Under the pieces are notes generated by a model. That model had not been told where the DNA came from. It made no database searches and saw only the letters and a program-made list of their open reading frames with translations. A stretch of DNA of 32,854 bases from Planctomycetaceae bacterium. Lineage in GTDB: Bacteria > Planctomycetota > Planctomycetia > Pirellulales > UBA1268. A program made the translations under genes and the position numbers. The stretch is from the NCBI GenBank assembly GCA_947453375.1, contig CANGGT010000022.1, positions 1 through 32,854 on the forward strand. Direction: 5' to 3'. Below, piece after piece: positions 1 to 7,800 of this stretch (its first letter is position 1; each line of letters opens with the position of its first letter).

Positions 1-1167
1 CGCCATGACGATCACGCCGCTGTTGCTCCCGAAGCCGTCCATCTCGACGAGCAAGGCGTTGAGCGTCTGCTCGCGTTCGTCGTGGCCGCCGACGACGCTC
101 GTGCCGCGGGTCTTGCCGAGGGCGTCGAGCTCGTCGATGAAAATGATGCAGGGGGCCTTCGCCTCGGCCTGTTGGAACATGTCGCGGACGCGCGCGGCCC
201 CGACGCCGACGAACATCTCCACGAAGTCGCTGCCGGAGAGGCCGAAGAACGGGACGCCCGCCTCCCCCGCGATCGCCTTGGCGAGAAGCGTCTTGCCGGT
301 GCCCGGGGGGCCGACGAGGAGCACTCCCTTGGGGATGTGCCCGCCGAGAACCTGGTATTTTTCAGGGTTGCGGAGGAACTCGACAACTTCGCGCAGCTCC
401 TCCACCGCCTCGTCGATCCCGGCCACGTCGTCGAAGGTGATCCCCAGGTCTTCCTGGGCGTACTGCTTGCCGCGGCTGCGGCCGAACGCCATCGGGCTTC
501 CGGCCCCCCCGAGGCGTTTCATCATCGTGAAGAAGAGGAGGGCGAACAGGCCGGTGAGGAAGAGCATCGGGAGCCAACTCCGCCACGGCCCGGGGGCCTC
601 CTCGTAGCGGTAGGGGACGCCGTGCTCGGCGAGCAGCCGCGATAGCCTTCCCTCGGAGTTTTCGCTCGGGAGCTTCGCGGCCCGGAAATGCCGCCGCTGG
701 ACCGCGTCGCCGAGGACGCCGCTGGAAGGGCCATCGAGTCTGCGGACCGATCCCGTCACGCTGTAGGCACCGATGACAACGTCGTCGAGGTCGCCGTAGC
801 GGACGGTGCGACGGGCTTCGGGGCCGGTCTCGAACGGGTTGCGCTCGACGACTTCGATAAACCCGGCCGGCTCGGCCTCGGACGAGGCCGACTGGTCGTC
901 GGAGCCGCGCGACGCCGGGGGCGCCTCCACCCCCTGCCCCGCCGGGGCCTGTTCCTTGGCTTGGCTGGCCGTCGGACGCGGCTGAGAGGCGCGGATCAGC
1001 TTCTCCAACTCGCTGTAGGAGAGCTCGAGTTCCGGCGGCGTCGCCAGGAGGCTCATCCCGAACAGGCCAGCCACCCCGAGCGCCACCAGCGACCAGACGA
1101 GATTCGAACCGCCCCAAGGCGACTTGCGGTCGGCCTGGCGCTTCGGGAGATCGTGCTTCCTGGGCAT
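1..1167 (-). CDS. ftsH: ATP-dependent zinc metalloprotease FtsH, N-terminal part (cut by window edge)
   Basis: Membrane-anchored AAA+ protease that degrades misfolded membrane proteins and short-lived regulators. The first 389 residues are visible and the frame is still open at the left edge. A hydrophobic segment at about residues 23-42 and a second at about 193-213 flank an inter-membrane region of about 150 residues. The AAA module follows, with Walker A GPPGTGKT at residues 286-293, Walker [12 protein letters not shown] near 345 and the FtsH-typical stretch [17 protein letters not shown]. The second region of homology and the HEXXH zinc site lie outside the window. The inter-membrane region is longer than the roughly 70 residues of the E. 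coli protein and holds a Pro/Ala/Gln/Glu-rich stretch. The ATG is the first in frame before the predicted membrane anchor. It is transcribed divergently from dxr. Family assignment is firm; only the start is inferred. Confidence 0.95.
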   Translation of the reverse strand, partial: MPRKHDLPKRQADRKSPWGGSNLVWSLVALGVAGLFGMSLLATPPELELSYSELEKLIRASQPRPTASQAKEQAPAGQGVEAPPASRGSDDQSASSEAEPAGFIEVVERNPFETGPEARRTVRYGDLDDVVIGAYSVTGSVRRLDGPSSGVLGDAVQRRHFRAAKLPSENSEGRLSRLLAEHGVPYRYEEAPGPWRSWLPMLFLTGLFALLFFTMMKRLGGAGSPMAFGRSRGKQYAQEDLGITFDDVAGIDEAVEELREVVEFLRNPEKYQVLGGHIPKGVLLVGPPGTGKTLLAKAIAGEAGVPFFGLSGSDFVEMFVGVGAARVRDMFQQAEAKAPCIIFIDELDALGKTRGTSVVGGHDEREQTLNALLVEMDGFGSNSGVIVMA

Positions 1168-1332
1168 GAATGTTCCAGCGGGAAATTCGTGAAATCCGAA
1201 ACCAACCCATCCTAAACCTGGGGGGCATGGGAGACAATGAATTTGACTCCCGCAGCATCGCCATGGAAGTCCGGGACGCGAAAACCTAAGATTCCTCGAT
1301 TCCCCCCGGCCCGTCCCGTGACCGCTCTCCGC

Positions 1333-2568
1333 ATGGCTTCCACCCCGCCGCCGCCGTTCCCCCCTTCGGCGCCGGAGGCCCATGGCCATCCCGGCGACGT
1401 ACCGAGCCGTTGCCCGTCGGGGGCCCTCGGAGTCGCAGTGCTCGGGTCGACCGGGAGCATCGGCAAGAGCACGCTCGAGGTGATCGCTGCCTCCGGTGGG
1501 CTCTTCCGCCCCCATCTCCTCGCGGCCCACACGAGCGTCGGCCCGCTCCTCGAGCAGGCGCGGATCCACCGCCCTGCCTGGGTCGTCGTCACCGACCCGG
1601 CGGCCGCTGCGACGATCGGCGCCACCGCCCTCCCTACCGGGGCGCGACTGGCCGTGGGGCCTGAAGCACTCGACGATCTCGTCCGCGCCCCCGAGGTCGA
1701 CCGGGTCGTGTCGGCGATCGTGGGCGCCGCCGGCCTGCGGAGTACCTTGGCGGCCCTCGACGCCGGCAAGACTGTGGCGCTGGCCAACAAGGAAACGCTC
1801 GTCATGGCCGGGCCGCTCGTGATGCGGCTGGCTGCCGAGCGCGGGGCCGTGCTTCTGCCGGTCGACAGCGAGCACTCGGCGATCCATCAGGCGCTGCGGT
1901 CGGGGAAGGCCGATGAGGTCGTGCGGGTGATCCTCACGGCCAGTGGCGGCCCGTTCCGCACGCGTCAGTCGCTCGAGGGGGTTACGCCGCAGGAGGCGCT
2001 CCGTCATCCGACATGGTCGATGGGGCCAAAGATCACGATCGATTCGGCGACGATGATGAACAAGGCGCTGGAGTTGATCGAGGCACGCTGGTTGTTCGAT
2101 CTGCCGGCCGAGAAGCTCGCCGTCGTCGTCCATCCGCAGTCGGTGGTCCATTCGATGGTCGAGTTCGTCGACGGATCGGTGATCGCCCAGCTCAGTCCCC
2201 CCGACATGAAGCTCCCGATCCAGTACGCGCTCTCCCATCCGCAGCGGCTCGACGGCCCCGCCCGGCGACTCGACTTCAGCGCCGGACTGCGGCTCGATTT
2301 CGAACCCCCCGATCCGGTCCGCTTCCCGGCGGTCAGGCTCGGGCACGAGGCGGCAGCGCGCGGTGGAACGGCCGGCGCCGTCCTCAATGCCGCCAACGAG
2401 GAGGCGGTGGGGGCGTTCCTCGCCGGGAGGATGCGGTTCACCGGCATCGCGGACGTTTGTGCCCGCGTTCTGGACGGGCATGCGTATCAGGCCGATCCGT
2501 CGCTCGACGACATCCGTCGACTCGACGCCTGGGCCAGACAGGAGGTCGTGACGTGGGTGAGTTCGTGA
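1333..2568 (+). CDS. dxr: 1-deoxy-D-xylulose 5-phosphate reductoisomerase
   Basis: Cytosolic NADPH-dependent enzyme converting 1-deoxy-D-xylulose 5-phosphate to 2-C-methyl-D-erythritol 4-phosphate, the committed step of the MEP isoprenoid pathway. The protein has 411 residues, the usual size. The Rossmann motif GSTGSIG is at residues 38-44, the metal/substrate motif DSEHSAIHQ near 178 and the signature [11 protein letters not shown] starts at 241. LNAANEEAV is near the C-terminal domain. The frame stays open upstream to an ATG at 1237, but codons 1237-1332 have many A/T third positions, unlike the strongly G/C-ending codons after 1333. I therefore prefer the ATG at 1333, although no clear Shine-Dalgarno precedes it. 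The 3' end overlaps the start of the site-2 protease gene, so the two are probably co-transcribed. Confidence 0.95.
   Translation: MASTPPPPFPPSAPEAHGHPGDVPSRCPSGALGVAVLGSTGSIGKSTLEVIAASGGLFRPHLLAAHTSVGPLLEQARIHRPAWVVVTDPAAAATIGATALPTGARLAVGPEALDDLVRAPEVDRVVSAIVGAAGLRSTLAALDAGKTVALANKETLVMAGPLVMRLAAERGAVLLPVDSEHSAIHQALRSGKADEVVRVILTASGGPFRTRQSLEGVTPQEALRHPTWSMGPKITIDSATMMNKALELIEARWLFDLPAEKLAVVVHPQSVVHSMVEFVDGSVIAQLSPPDMKLPIQYALSHPQRLDGPARRLDFSAGLRLDFEPPDPVRFPAVRLGHEAAARGGTAGAVLNAANEEAVGAFLAGRMRFTGIADVCARVLDGHAYQADPSLDDIRRLDAWARQEVVTWVSS
2540..2555 (+). promoter_or_regulatory. Shine-Dalgarno and GTG start of rseP inside the dxr 3' end
   Basis: A perfect AGGAGG (2540-2545) lies 7 bases before an in-frame GTG (2553) of the rseP frame. 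The next candidates, GTG at 2565 and ATG at 2571, are 19 and 25 bases away from it. This favours a 16-base overlap with dxr and translational coupling. It is inferred from spacing only. Confidence 0.5.
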
Positions 2569-4616
2569 CGATGACGGTGAACGCCGGAGCCATGCTCCTC
2601 GGCGCCTGGCCCGGGCAGCGGGGGATCGAGTGGATCGCCAGCCATCCGCTGGAGACGCTCCAGTCGGTGCTCGGGCTCGGGTTCGTGATCTTCGTCCACG
2701 AACTGGGCCACTTTCTCGTCGCCAAGGCGTGCGGCGTGAAGTGTGAAAAGTTCTACCTCGGCTTCGACGTCGGCGGCCTCAAGCTCTGCAGCTTCAAGTG
2801 GGGTGAGACGGAGTACGGCATCGGCGCGCTCCCCCTGGGGGGCTACGTGAAGATGCTCGGGCAGGATGACAATCCCGGCGCTGCCTCGGCCGAGGCCCAC
2901 CGCGCCCGTGCCTCGGGCGACCTTCCCGCCGAACCGACCTCCGATCCTCATCCGGCCTGGGATCCGCGCAGCTACCCGGCGCAGTCGGTGCCGGAACGGA
3001 TGGCGATCATCTCCGCTGGCGTGATCATGAACGTGATCTTCGCCGTCCTCATGGCGTCGCTCGCCTTCGGCCTGGGCGTTCGTGAAGTGGCCTCCGGGAC
3101 CTCCGCGGTGCGCCCCGGCGGAGCCGCCTGGCGGGCCGGCCTGCGGACCGGGGACGAGATCGTCGCCGTCGGCGGGACGCCGGTCTCGGTATTCAAGGAG
3201 CTCCAAAAGAAGGTGACGCTCGGTGATCTTTCGAAGGGGGTGGGCTTCGCGGTCCGTCGCCCCGGCGAAGCGGACGTCCGCGAGGTCACGCTCAGGCCCG
3301 ATACGGATGGCGGGGCGCCGATGGTCGGCATCTCCGGACCACTCTCCCTCAAGCTCCCCGACGATCTCAGCGCAGGGCTGCCGGGGAGCGCGGGGAAGAC
3401 GACGCCCCCCCTGGCCGGAGGCGACATCGTGCGCGCGGTCGATGGCGTCGCGATCGACACCCACGCGCAGCTCGTCGCCTTCCTCTCGCGCCACCGCGAT
3501 CAGACCGTGGCCCTCACGGTCGAACGGAAGGGGGAACGGCTCGACGTCGAGCTTCCTCCCCGCCCGCGGACCATGCTCGGCATGGAAATGGCCCCCGGGG
3601 CCATTCAGGCGGTCCAGGATGGATCGCCCGCTGCTGCTGCGGGAGTGAAGCCGGGAGATCGGCTGCTGTCGGTGGACGGGGCGCCGGTCGGCGATCCCTT
3701 CACCCTCGACGATCGGCTCCAGACGCGGGTCGGGACGGCGGTGGCGGTGGTCGTTGAGCGGGCCGGGGTCGAGGAGACGCTCGCCGTCACCCCACGCGAG
3801 GTGACCTGGATCGATGCCTCGCCGATGCGGGCGACGCCGCTGGCGGTGTCGTCGATCGGCATTGCCCTTCCGGTGATTCCGACGGTGACCGCCGTCCTTC
3901 CCGACAGCCCGGCTGGACGTGCCGGGATCGTCGCTGGCGACCAGCTGTCGCGCGTTCGGTTCATCGAGCCGGGGGAGGGCTCCGACGGGCCCGGAAACTG
4001 GCTCGCCCTCTCCGAGGCCGAGCCGAACTGGCCGGGGGTGATCGCCGTGATGCAACAACTCACCGCCGGATCGCGGGTCGAGGTGACGGTCGAGAACGCT
4101 TCCGGCAGCCGGGAAGTCGCCCTCGAGCCGGCAGTCGTGGCGGGGGATTTCCTCGCCGACCGCGGGCTGGTCTTCGAGCAGGTCTTCAAGACCGAGCGGG
4201 CGGCGACGATCGGCGCGGCACTGTCGCGGGGATTCTCGACGGCGGTCGACGATCTTTCGATGGTTTACCGGTTCCTGCAGAAGCTCTGGAGCCGGCAGAT
4301 CAGTGCCCGCCTCCTGGGGGGGCCGATGTCGATCCTCCAGCAGGCGGGACGCTCGGCGGAAGAGGGCTTCAGCGCCCTCCTCCTCTTCCTCACGATGCTC
4401 AGCGCCAATCTGGCGGTGGTGAACTTTCTCCCCATCCCCGTTCTCGACGGCGGGCATATGGTTTTCCTGATCTATGAGTGGGTGACGGGCCGGCCGCCGA
4501 GCGAGCGCGTCGTGATCGCGCTTTCATACCTCGGGCTGATCCTCATCCTCTCGCTGATGTTCTGGGTGTTCGGTCTCGATCTCGGGCTGGTTTCCCGGTT
4601 CGTTCCCGCGAAGTAG
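2553..4616 (+). CDS. rseP: RIP/site-2 intramembrane zinc metalloprotease (RseP family) with multiple PDZ domains
   Basis: Inner-membrane protease that cleaves transmembrane substrates such as anti-sigma factors and signal-peptide remnants. The zinc motif HELGH is at residues 49-53 in the first membrane helix. The conserved [11 protein letters not shown] follows, and the C-terminal motif [12 protein letters not shown] (the third zinc ligand, LDG) is near residue 630. Hydrophobic helices occur around 150-172, 605-640 and 655-680. The protein has about 687 residues, against about 450 for E. coli RseP. The extra length holds up to four PDZ-like segments: about 180-270 ([14 protein letters not shown]), 287-345 ([14 protein letters not shown]), 350-412 ([17 protein letters not shown]) and 440-530 ([15 protein letters not shown]). 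The start is chosen from the Shine-Dalgarno; ATG 2571 is the alternative. It lies directly downstream of dxr. Confidence 0.93.
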   Translation: MGEFVTMTVNAGAMLLGAWPGQRGIEWIASHPLETLQSVLGLGFVIFVHELGHFLVAKACGVKCEKFYLGFDVGGLKLCSFKWGETEYGIGALPLGGYVKMLGQDDNPGAASAEAHRARASGDLPAEPTSDPHPAWDPRSYPAQSVPERMAIISAGVIMNVIFAVLMASLAFGLGVREVASGTSAVRPGGAAWRAGLRTGDEIVAVGGTPVSVFKELQKKVTLGDLSKGVGFAVRRPGEADVREVTLRPDTDGGAPMVGISGPLSLKLPDDLSAGLPGSAGKTTPPLAGGDIVRAVDGVAIDTHAQLVAFLSRHRDQTVALTVERKGERLDVELPPRPRTMLGMEMAPGAIQAVQDGSPAAAAGVKPGDRLLSVDGAPVGDPFTLDDRLQTRVGTAVAVVVERAGVEETLAVTPREVTWIDASPMRATPLAVSSIGIALPVIPTVTAVLPDSPAGRAGIVAGDQLSRVRFIEPGEGSDGPGNWLALSEAEPNWPGVIAVMQQLTAGSRVEVTVENASGSREVALEPAVVAGDFLADRGLVFEQVFKTERAATIGAALSRGFSTAVDDLSMVYRFLQKLWSRQISARLLGGPMSILQQAGRSAEEGFSALLLFLTMLSANLAVVNFLPIPVLDGGHMVFLIYEWVTGRPPSERVVIALSYLGLILILSLMFWVFGLDLGLVSRFVPAK

Positions 4617-4624
4617 CGGGAAGG

Positions 4625-4663
4625 CCGGAGGGACGCCCGAAGCGTCGAGCCTGCCCCCTCCGG
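4625..4663 (+). terminator. Weak hairpin after rseP
   Basis: CCGGAGGG (4625-4632) pairs with CCCTCCGG (4656-4663) across a 23-base loop, just after the rseP stop. There is no T tract, so it is at best a weak or factor-assisted terminator. Confidence 0.2.
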
Positions 4664-4693
4664 AGATCCGGTCAGCCACCGGTCGAGTGCCGT

Positions 4694-5380
4694 ATGCCCG
4701 AAACCGTCCCGTTCCAGCCGTCCACGGTTCCGGGTTCATTCCCACCGCCGGGGGTGCGTCATGTCGTGTTCGACGTCGTCGGCACGCTCGTCGAGCCTTG
4801 GCCCACGGTGCCGGTGGCTTACCAACGCGCCGCCCGTCGGCAGGGGCTCGAGTGTTCTGCCGAGGATCTGCGGGGGCGGTTCGCCGTGGCGTGGCGCCGG
4901 CAGGAAGAGATCGACGCCAAGTCGCCGACTCCTTTCGCTACCAACCGAGGCCGTGAGGTCGAACGCTGGCGAGGGATCGTCCACGACGTGTTTGCCGAGG
5001 ATGCCCCGGAAGCCGTGCGCGAGACGGTCTTTCGCGATCTCTGGGATCACTTTGCCGATCCGGGGGCTTGGCGGGCAATCGATGCGGGGGCTCGCCTGGT
5101 GGAGGCGGCCCTCGACGCCGGATGTGGGGTGGCGCTGGCGAGTAACTTCGACGAGCGGTTGCTGGCGATTGCCGGCCGCGTCGATCCGCTCTGCCGAGCG
5201 GCCCATGTCTTCGCCTCGTCGGAACTCGGCTGGCGGAAGCCGGCGGCGGAGTTTTTCCGCGCCGTCGAGCGGCGACTCGGCGCTTCGGCCGGGGAACTCC
5301 TCCTCGTCGGCGACGACCCGCGGCTCGATGTCGCGGCGGCCAGGGCTGTTGGCTGGCGGAGCCTGGGCGTCGGCGGCTGA
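4694..5380 (+). CDS. HAD superfamily hydrolase, REG-2-like, with altered motif I
   Basis: Predicted cytosolic 228-residue member of the haloacid dehalogenase superfamily, substrate unknown. Motif I reads FDVVGTLV: the nucleophile Asp27 is present, but the second, general acid/base Asp of the classical DxDGT is Val29. Motif II is ASNFD, the motif III Lys is in GWRKPAAEFF, and motif IV is GDDPRLDVAAARAVGW. From family knowledge, a DxxGTL motif I is seen in REG-2/HDHD3-like HAD proteins, which fits the size and the cap inserted after motif I. The start is the ATG at 4694; the frame is open further upstream but there overlaps rseP. It lies 77 bases after rseP and may be read from the same transcript. 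Superfamily is sure; activity is not. Confidence 0.85.
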   Translation: MPETVPFQPSTVPGSFPPPGVRHVVFDVVGTLVEPWPTVPVAYQRAARRQGLECSAEDLRGRFAVAWRRQEEIDAKSPTPFATNRGREVERWRGIVHDVFAEDAPEAVRETVFRDLWDHFADPGAWRAIDAGARLVEAALDAGCGVALASNFDERLLAIAGRVDPLCRAAHVFASSELGWRKPAAEFFRAVERRLGASAGELLLVGDDPRLDVAAARAVGWRSLGVGG

Positions 5381-5465
5381 AGCAGGGCGGGCTGAGAGAG
5401 GGCTTCCGGCGTAAGACGCCGCCCGGTCGCGCGTGGCGTGGGGTCGGGCGGCACGCGGGCCCGCC

Positions 5466-5474
5466 TGCTATGAT
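5466..5474 (+). promoter_or_regulatory. Possible extended -10 promoter for the TIM-barrel gene
   Basis: TGCTATGAT (TGN plus TATGAT, one mismatch to TATAAT) lies 57 bases before the ATG at 5532. No good -35 box is seen at 16-18 bases upstream, as expected for an extended -10 promoter. It is a sequence match only. Confidence 0.35.
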
Positions 5475-5531
5475 TCGGCCCGGGGGGACGAGAACCCCCC
5501 GTGTCATTCCCCATCGAAAAAAGGATCGAGC

Positions 5532-6368
5532 ATGCCGACCCCCGCGCTCTCCCGCCGTGGCTTTTTGGCCGCCGGCGCCGCGACCTGTGCCGCCGCTTCC
5601 CCCCTTGCCGCCTTCGCCAGGGAGGCCGCCGCGGCCGATCTCAACCTCGGCATCCAGCTCTACTCGCTGCGCGGCTACAAGGTCGACGAGGCGATGAAGC
5701 ACGCCCGCGACATCGGCTTCCGGTTCGTCGAGTTCTACGGCGACATGTTTCCGGTCAACTCCGATGCCGCGGCGATCGCCGCCATGAAGAAGAAGCTCGC
5801 TGACCTCGGGCTCACGGTCAGCGCCCACGGCGTCAACGGCTTCGGTGGCGATGCCGCCGCCAATCGGAAGGTGTTCGAGTTCGCCAAGGCGGCGGGGATT
5901 CCCTGCATCTCGGCCGATCCCTCGCCGGAGGCATTCAAGAGCCTCGACGAACTCGTCAAGGAGTTCGACATCAGGATCGCGATCCACAACCACGGTCCCA
6001 AGCACCGCTACAACAAGGTCGTCGACGTCCTCAAGGCGATCGAGGGGCATGACGAGCGGATCGGCGCCTGTGCCGACCTCGGCCACTACATCCGCTCCGG
6101 CGAGAAGCCGACCGAGGTGATCCGCCTCCTGAAAGGCCGGCTCTACGGCATCCACCTCAAGGACTTCCAGGACATGCAGGACGTCACCAAGGGGGTGATC
6201 CTCGGCAAGGGGCATCTCGACGTGCCGGCCGTCATGGCGGCGCTCGTGCAGACGAACTTCCCGAAGAACGGCGCCTTGTCGCTGGAGTACGAGGAAAACC
6301 CGGAGAACCCGCTGGCCGACATCCGGCAGTGCTACGCGGTCGCAGCCGACGCGCTTGCGAAGACCTGA
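5532..6368 (+). CDS. Tat-exported sugar phosphate isomerase/epimerase-like TIM-barrel protein
   Basis: 278-residue protein of the xylose-isomerase-like TIM-barrel superfamily (AP endonuclease 2 / sugar phosphate isomerase type), probably acting on a sugar or inositol derivative outside the cytoplasm. The N-terminus has a twin-arginine signal (SRRGFLAAGAA, then Ala-rich to about residue 30), so export folded by Tat is likely. Barrel motifs visible are GIQLYSLRGYKVDEAM, FVEFYGDM, VSAHGVNGFG, IAIHNHGPKH, CADLGHYIRSG, IHLKDF and LSLEYEEN. The His, Glu and Asp residues at strand ends fit a metal site. The start ATG follows a purine-rich AAAAAAGGA. The exact reaction cannot be read from the sequence. 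Confidence 0.85.
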   Translation: MPTPALSRRGFLAAGAATCAAASPLAAFAREAAAADLNLGIQLYSLRGYKVDEAMKHARDIGFRFVEFYGDMFPVNSDAAAIAAMKKKLADLGLTVSAHGVNGFGGDAAANRKVFEFAKAAGIPCISADPSPEAFKSLDELVKEFDIRIAIHNHGPKHRYNKVVDVLKAIEGHDERIGACADLGHYIRSGEKPTEVIRLLKGRLYGIHLKDFQDMQDVTKGVILGKGHLDVPAVMAALVQTNFPKNGALSLEYEENPENPLADIRQCYAVAADALAKT

Positions 6369-6376
6369 TAGCAGGC

Positions 6377-6385
6377 TGTGGATAA
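6377..6385 (-). promoter_or_regulatory. DnaA-box-like 9-mer
   Basis: TGTGGATAA on the plus strand is the exact complement of the consensus DnaA box TTATCCACA. It lies 9 bases after the stop of the TIM-barrel gene. No other box was noticed nearby, so this is not evidence for an origin. It may titrate DnaA or be chance. Confidence 0.3.
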
Positions 6386-6412
6386 AGTCCCCGACGCCGG
6401 ATGCGGCGGCCG

Positions 6413-6446
6413 ACACCCCCGAAAAACCTCGGCTTTTTTGGGGTGT
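6413..6446 (+). terminator. Terminator-like hairpin after the TIM-barrel gene
   Basis: ACACCCCCGAAAAA (6413-6426) pairs with TTTTTTGGGGTGT (6434-6446) with one bulged C and one G-T pair. The A/T runs form the loop-proximal half of the stem. It sits 45 bases after the stop codon, so it could end transcription in either orientation. Confidence 0.4.
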
Positions 6447-6451
6447 CTCAA

Positions 6452-6482
6452 GTGGAAAAAGGTCAGGGATGACTTTTTCCAC
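6452..6482. repeat. Second hairpin, 13-bp arms with short loop
   Basis: GTGGAAAAAGGTCA (6452-6465) and TGACTTTTTCCAC (6470-6482) are inverted repeats with one bulged G and a four-base loop. It immediately follows the first hairpin, so the two form a tandem structured block. It could be a genomic repeat element or a dual terminator. Confidence 0.55.
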
Positions 6483-6547
6483 GGGCAGATAGGTTGCCGC
6501 ATCGGTCGGCCGTTCCCCGATTCGTTCCCTTTCCCGGAGTGCTCTGC

Positions 6548-7750
6548 ATGGTTTCCTTCCAGAGGTTCCTGTTCGGCTCGGGCGCCGTCGTGTCGCTCCT
6601 GCTCGTCGGGGGTGGCGTCGTCGTCGCCTCGCCGGTGACCGACAGCCTCCCGGCGATCCGTGCGGTCGATCACGAAGGGAAAGGGAACGCAGCGGCGGCG
6701 AAGGCGTGGGGGGTGATCGCCGCGGCCGATCCCGCGGCGCTCCCCGACATCCTCGCGGCGATGGACGGGGCCAATCCGCTGGCGGCCAACTGGCTGCGGG
6801 CGGCGGTCGATGCGGTCGTCGCGAAGGCCGGGGGAAGTGCCAAGCTCCCCATCGACAGTCTCGTTCGCTTCCTCGGCGAGACGAAGCACGATCCGCGTGC
6901 CCGCCGGCTGGCGTTCGATCTCGTCAAGGGGGCCGACCCGGCCCGGGCTGACACGCTCCTCGACGGGATGGTGGAGGATCCGAGCGTCGAGCTGCGGCGC
7001 GATGCGGTGGCGAAGGTCATCGCCCGGGCCGAGGCGCTGAAGGCCGGAGAGAAGAAGGAAGAGGCCCTCGCCGCCTACCAGAAGGCCTTCTCCGCCTCGA
7101 GAAATGTCGAGCAGATCCAGGCGCTCGCGACCGCGATCAGGGATCTCGGTGGCACCGTCGACCTGACGCGCCACTTCGGCTTTCTCCGCAGTTGGCAGAT
7201 CGTCGGCCCCTTCGACAACACCGAGGGGAAGGGGTTTGCCACCGTCTATTCGCCGGAGGAGAAGCTCGATCTGTCGGCCGCGCTCGACGGCAAGGAGGGG
7301 AAGGTGTCGTGGCAGCCGGTAGAGACCGGCGACGAGTACGGGATCGTGAACGTCAATCTCACCTACCCGCCCCCGGCGCCGCCGGCCGACGCCAAGCCGG
7401 CCGAGGGCCCCAAGGAGGGGCTCAAGGGGGTGATCGCCTACGCCGTCACCGAGTTTGTCTCGGCGGAAGATCGGCCGGCCGAGATCCGTCTCGGCTGCAA
7501 GAACGCCTGGAAGATCTGGCTCAACGGCAGCCCGGTCTTCGAGCGCGAGGAATACCACCGTGGCATGGAGATCGACCAGTACCGGATGCCGGTGACGCTC
7601 CGCCAAGGGCCCAACACGATTCTCATCAAGATCTGCCAGGACGAGCAGCGCCGGCCCTGGACGACCGAGTGGGAGTTTCAACTGCGGGTCTGCGACGAGG
7701 TGGGGACCGCGATCCACCCGCCTGCGAGCCCTGCTTCCGACGCGAAGTGA
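6548..7750 (+). CDS. Secreted protein with HEAT-like N-terminal half and sugar-binding-like C-terminal domain
   Basis: 400 residues, unknown function. A Sec signal peptide covers about residues 1-27 (hydrophobic LLLVGGGVVVA then SPVT). Residues about 30-200 are Ala-rich helical pairs (PLAANWLRAAVDAV, DPRARRLAFDLVKGADP, DPSVELRRDAVAKVI) resembling HEAT/armadillo repeats, ending in a TPR-like helix. The C-terminal half starts at SWQIVGPFDN and includes AEIRLGCKNAWKIWLNG and GPNTILIKICQDEQ. From family knowledge, this pattern occurs in beta-sandwich domains (PA14/galactose-binding-like) of planctomycete secreted proteins. GGAG lies 8 bases before the ATG, which supports this start over upstream codons. 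It is followed after 50 bases by the beta-propeller gene, probably one operon. Confidence 0.75.
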   Translation: MVSFQRFLFGSGAVVSLLLVGGGVVVASPVTDSLPAIRAVDHEGKGNAAAAKAWGVIAAADPAALPDILAAMDGANPLAANWLRAAVDAVVAKAGGSAKLPIDSLVRFLGETKHDPRARRLAFDLVKGADPARADTLLDGMVEDPSVELRRDAVAKVIARAEALKAGEKKEEALAAYQKAFSASRNVEQIQALATAIRDLGGTVDLTRHFGFLRSWQIVGPFDNTEGKGFATVYSPEEKLDLSAALDGKEGKVSWQPVETGDEYGIVNVNLTYPPPAPPADAKPAEGPKEGLKGVIAYAVTEFVSAEDRPAEIRLGCKNAWKIWLNGSPVFEREEYHRGMEIDQYRMPVTLRQGPNTILIKICQDEQRRPWTTEWEFQLRVCDEVGTAIHPPASPASDAK

Positions 7751-7800
7751 TCGCCCCATCCACCGCATCCACGCTCCCAAAGCCCGGAGAAACCTCGCTC

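Noticed and set aside
1237-1332. N-terminal extension of dxr from ATG 1237
   Set aside because: Codons here have many A/T third positions, and the possible Shine-Dalgarno is only 3 bases from the ATG; family homology starts well after 1333.
2487-4457. Minus-strand open frame of 656 codons over rseP
   Set aside because: Shadow of the protease gene; no start context or domain, and rseP motifs are unambiguous.
6377-6385. DnaA box as part of a replication origin
   Set aside because: Only a single box was found, with no AT-rich unwinding region and no dnaA/dnaN/gidA genes nearby.
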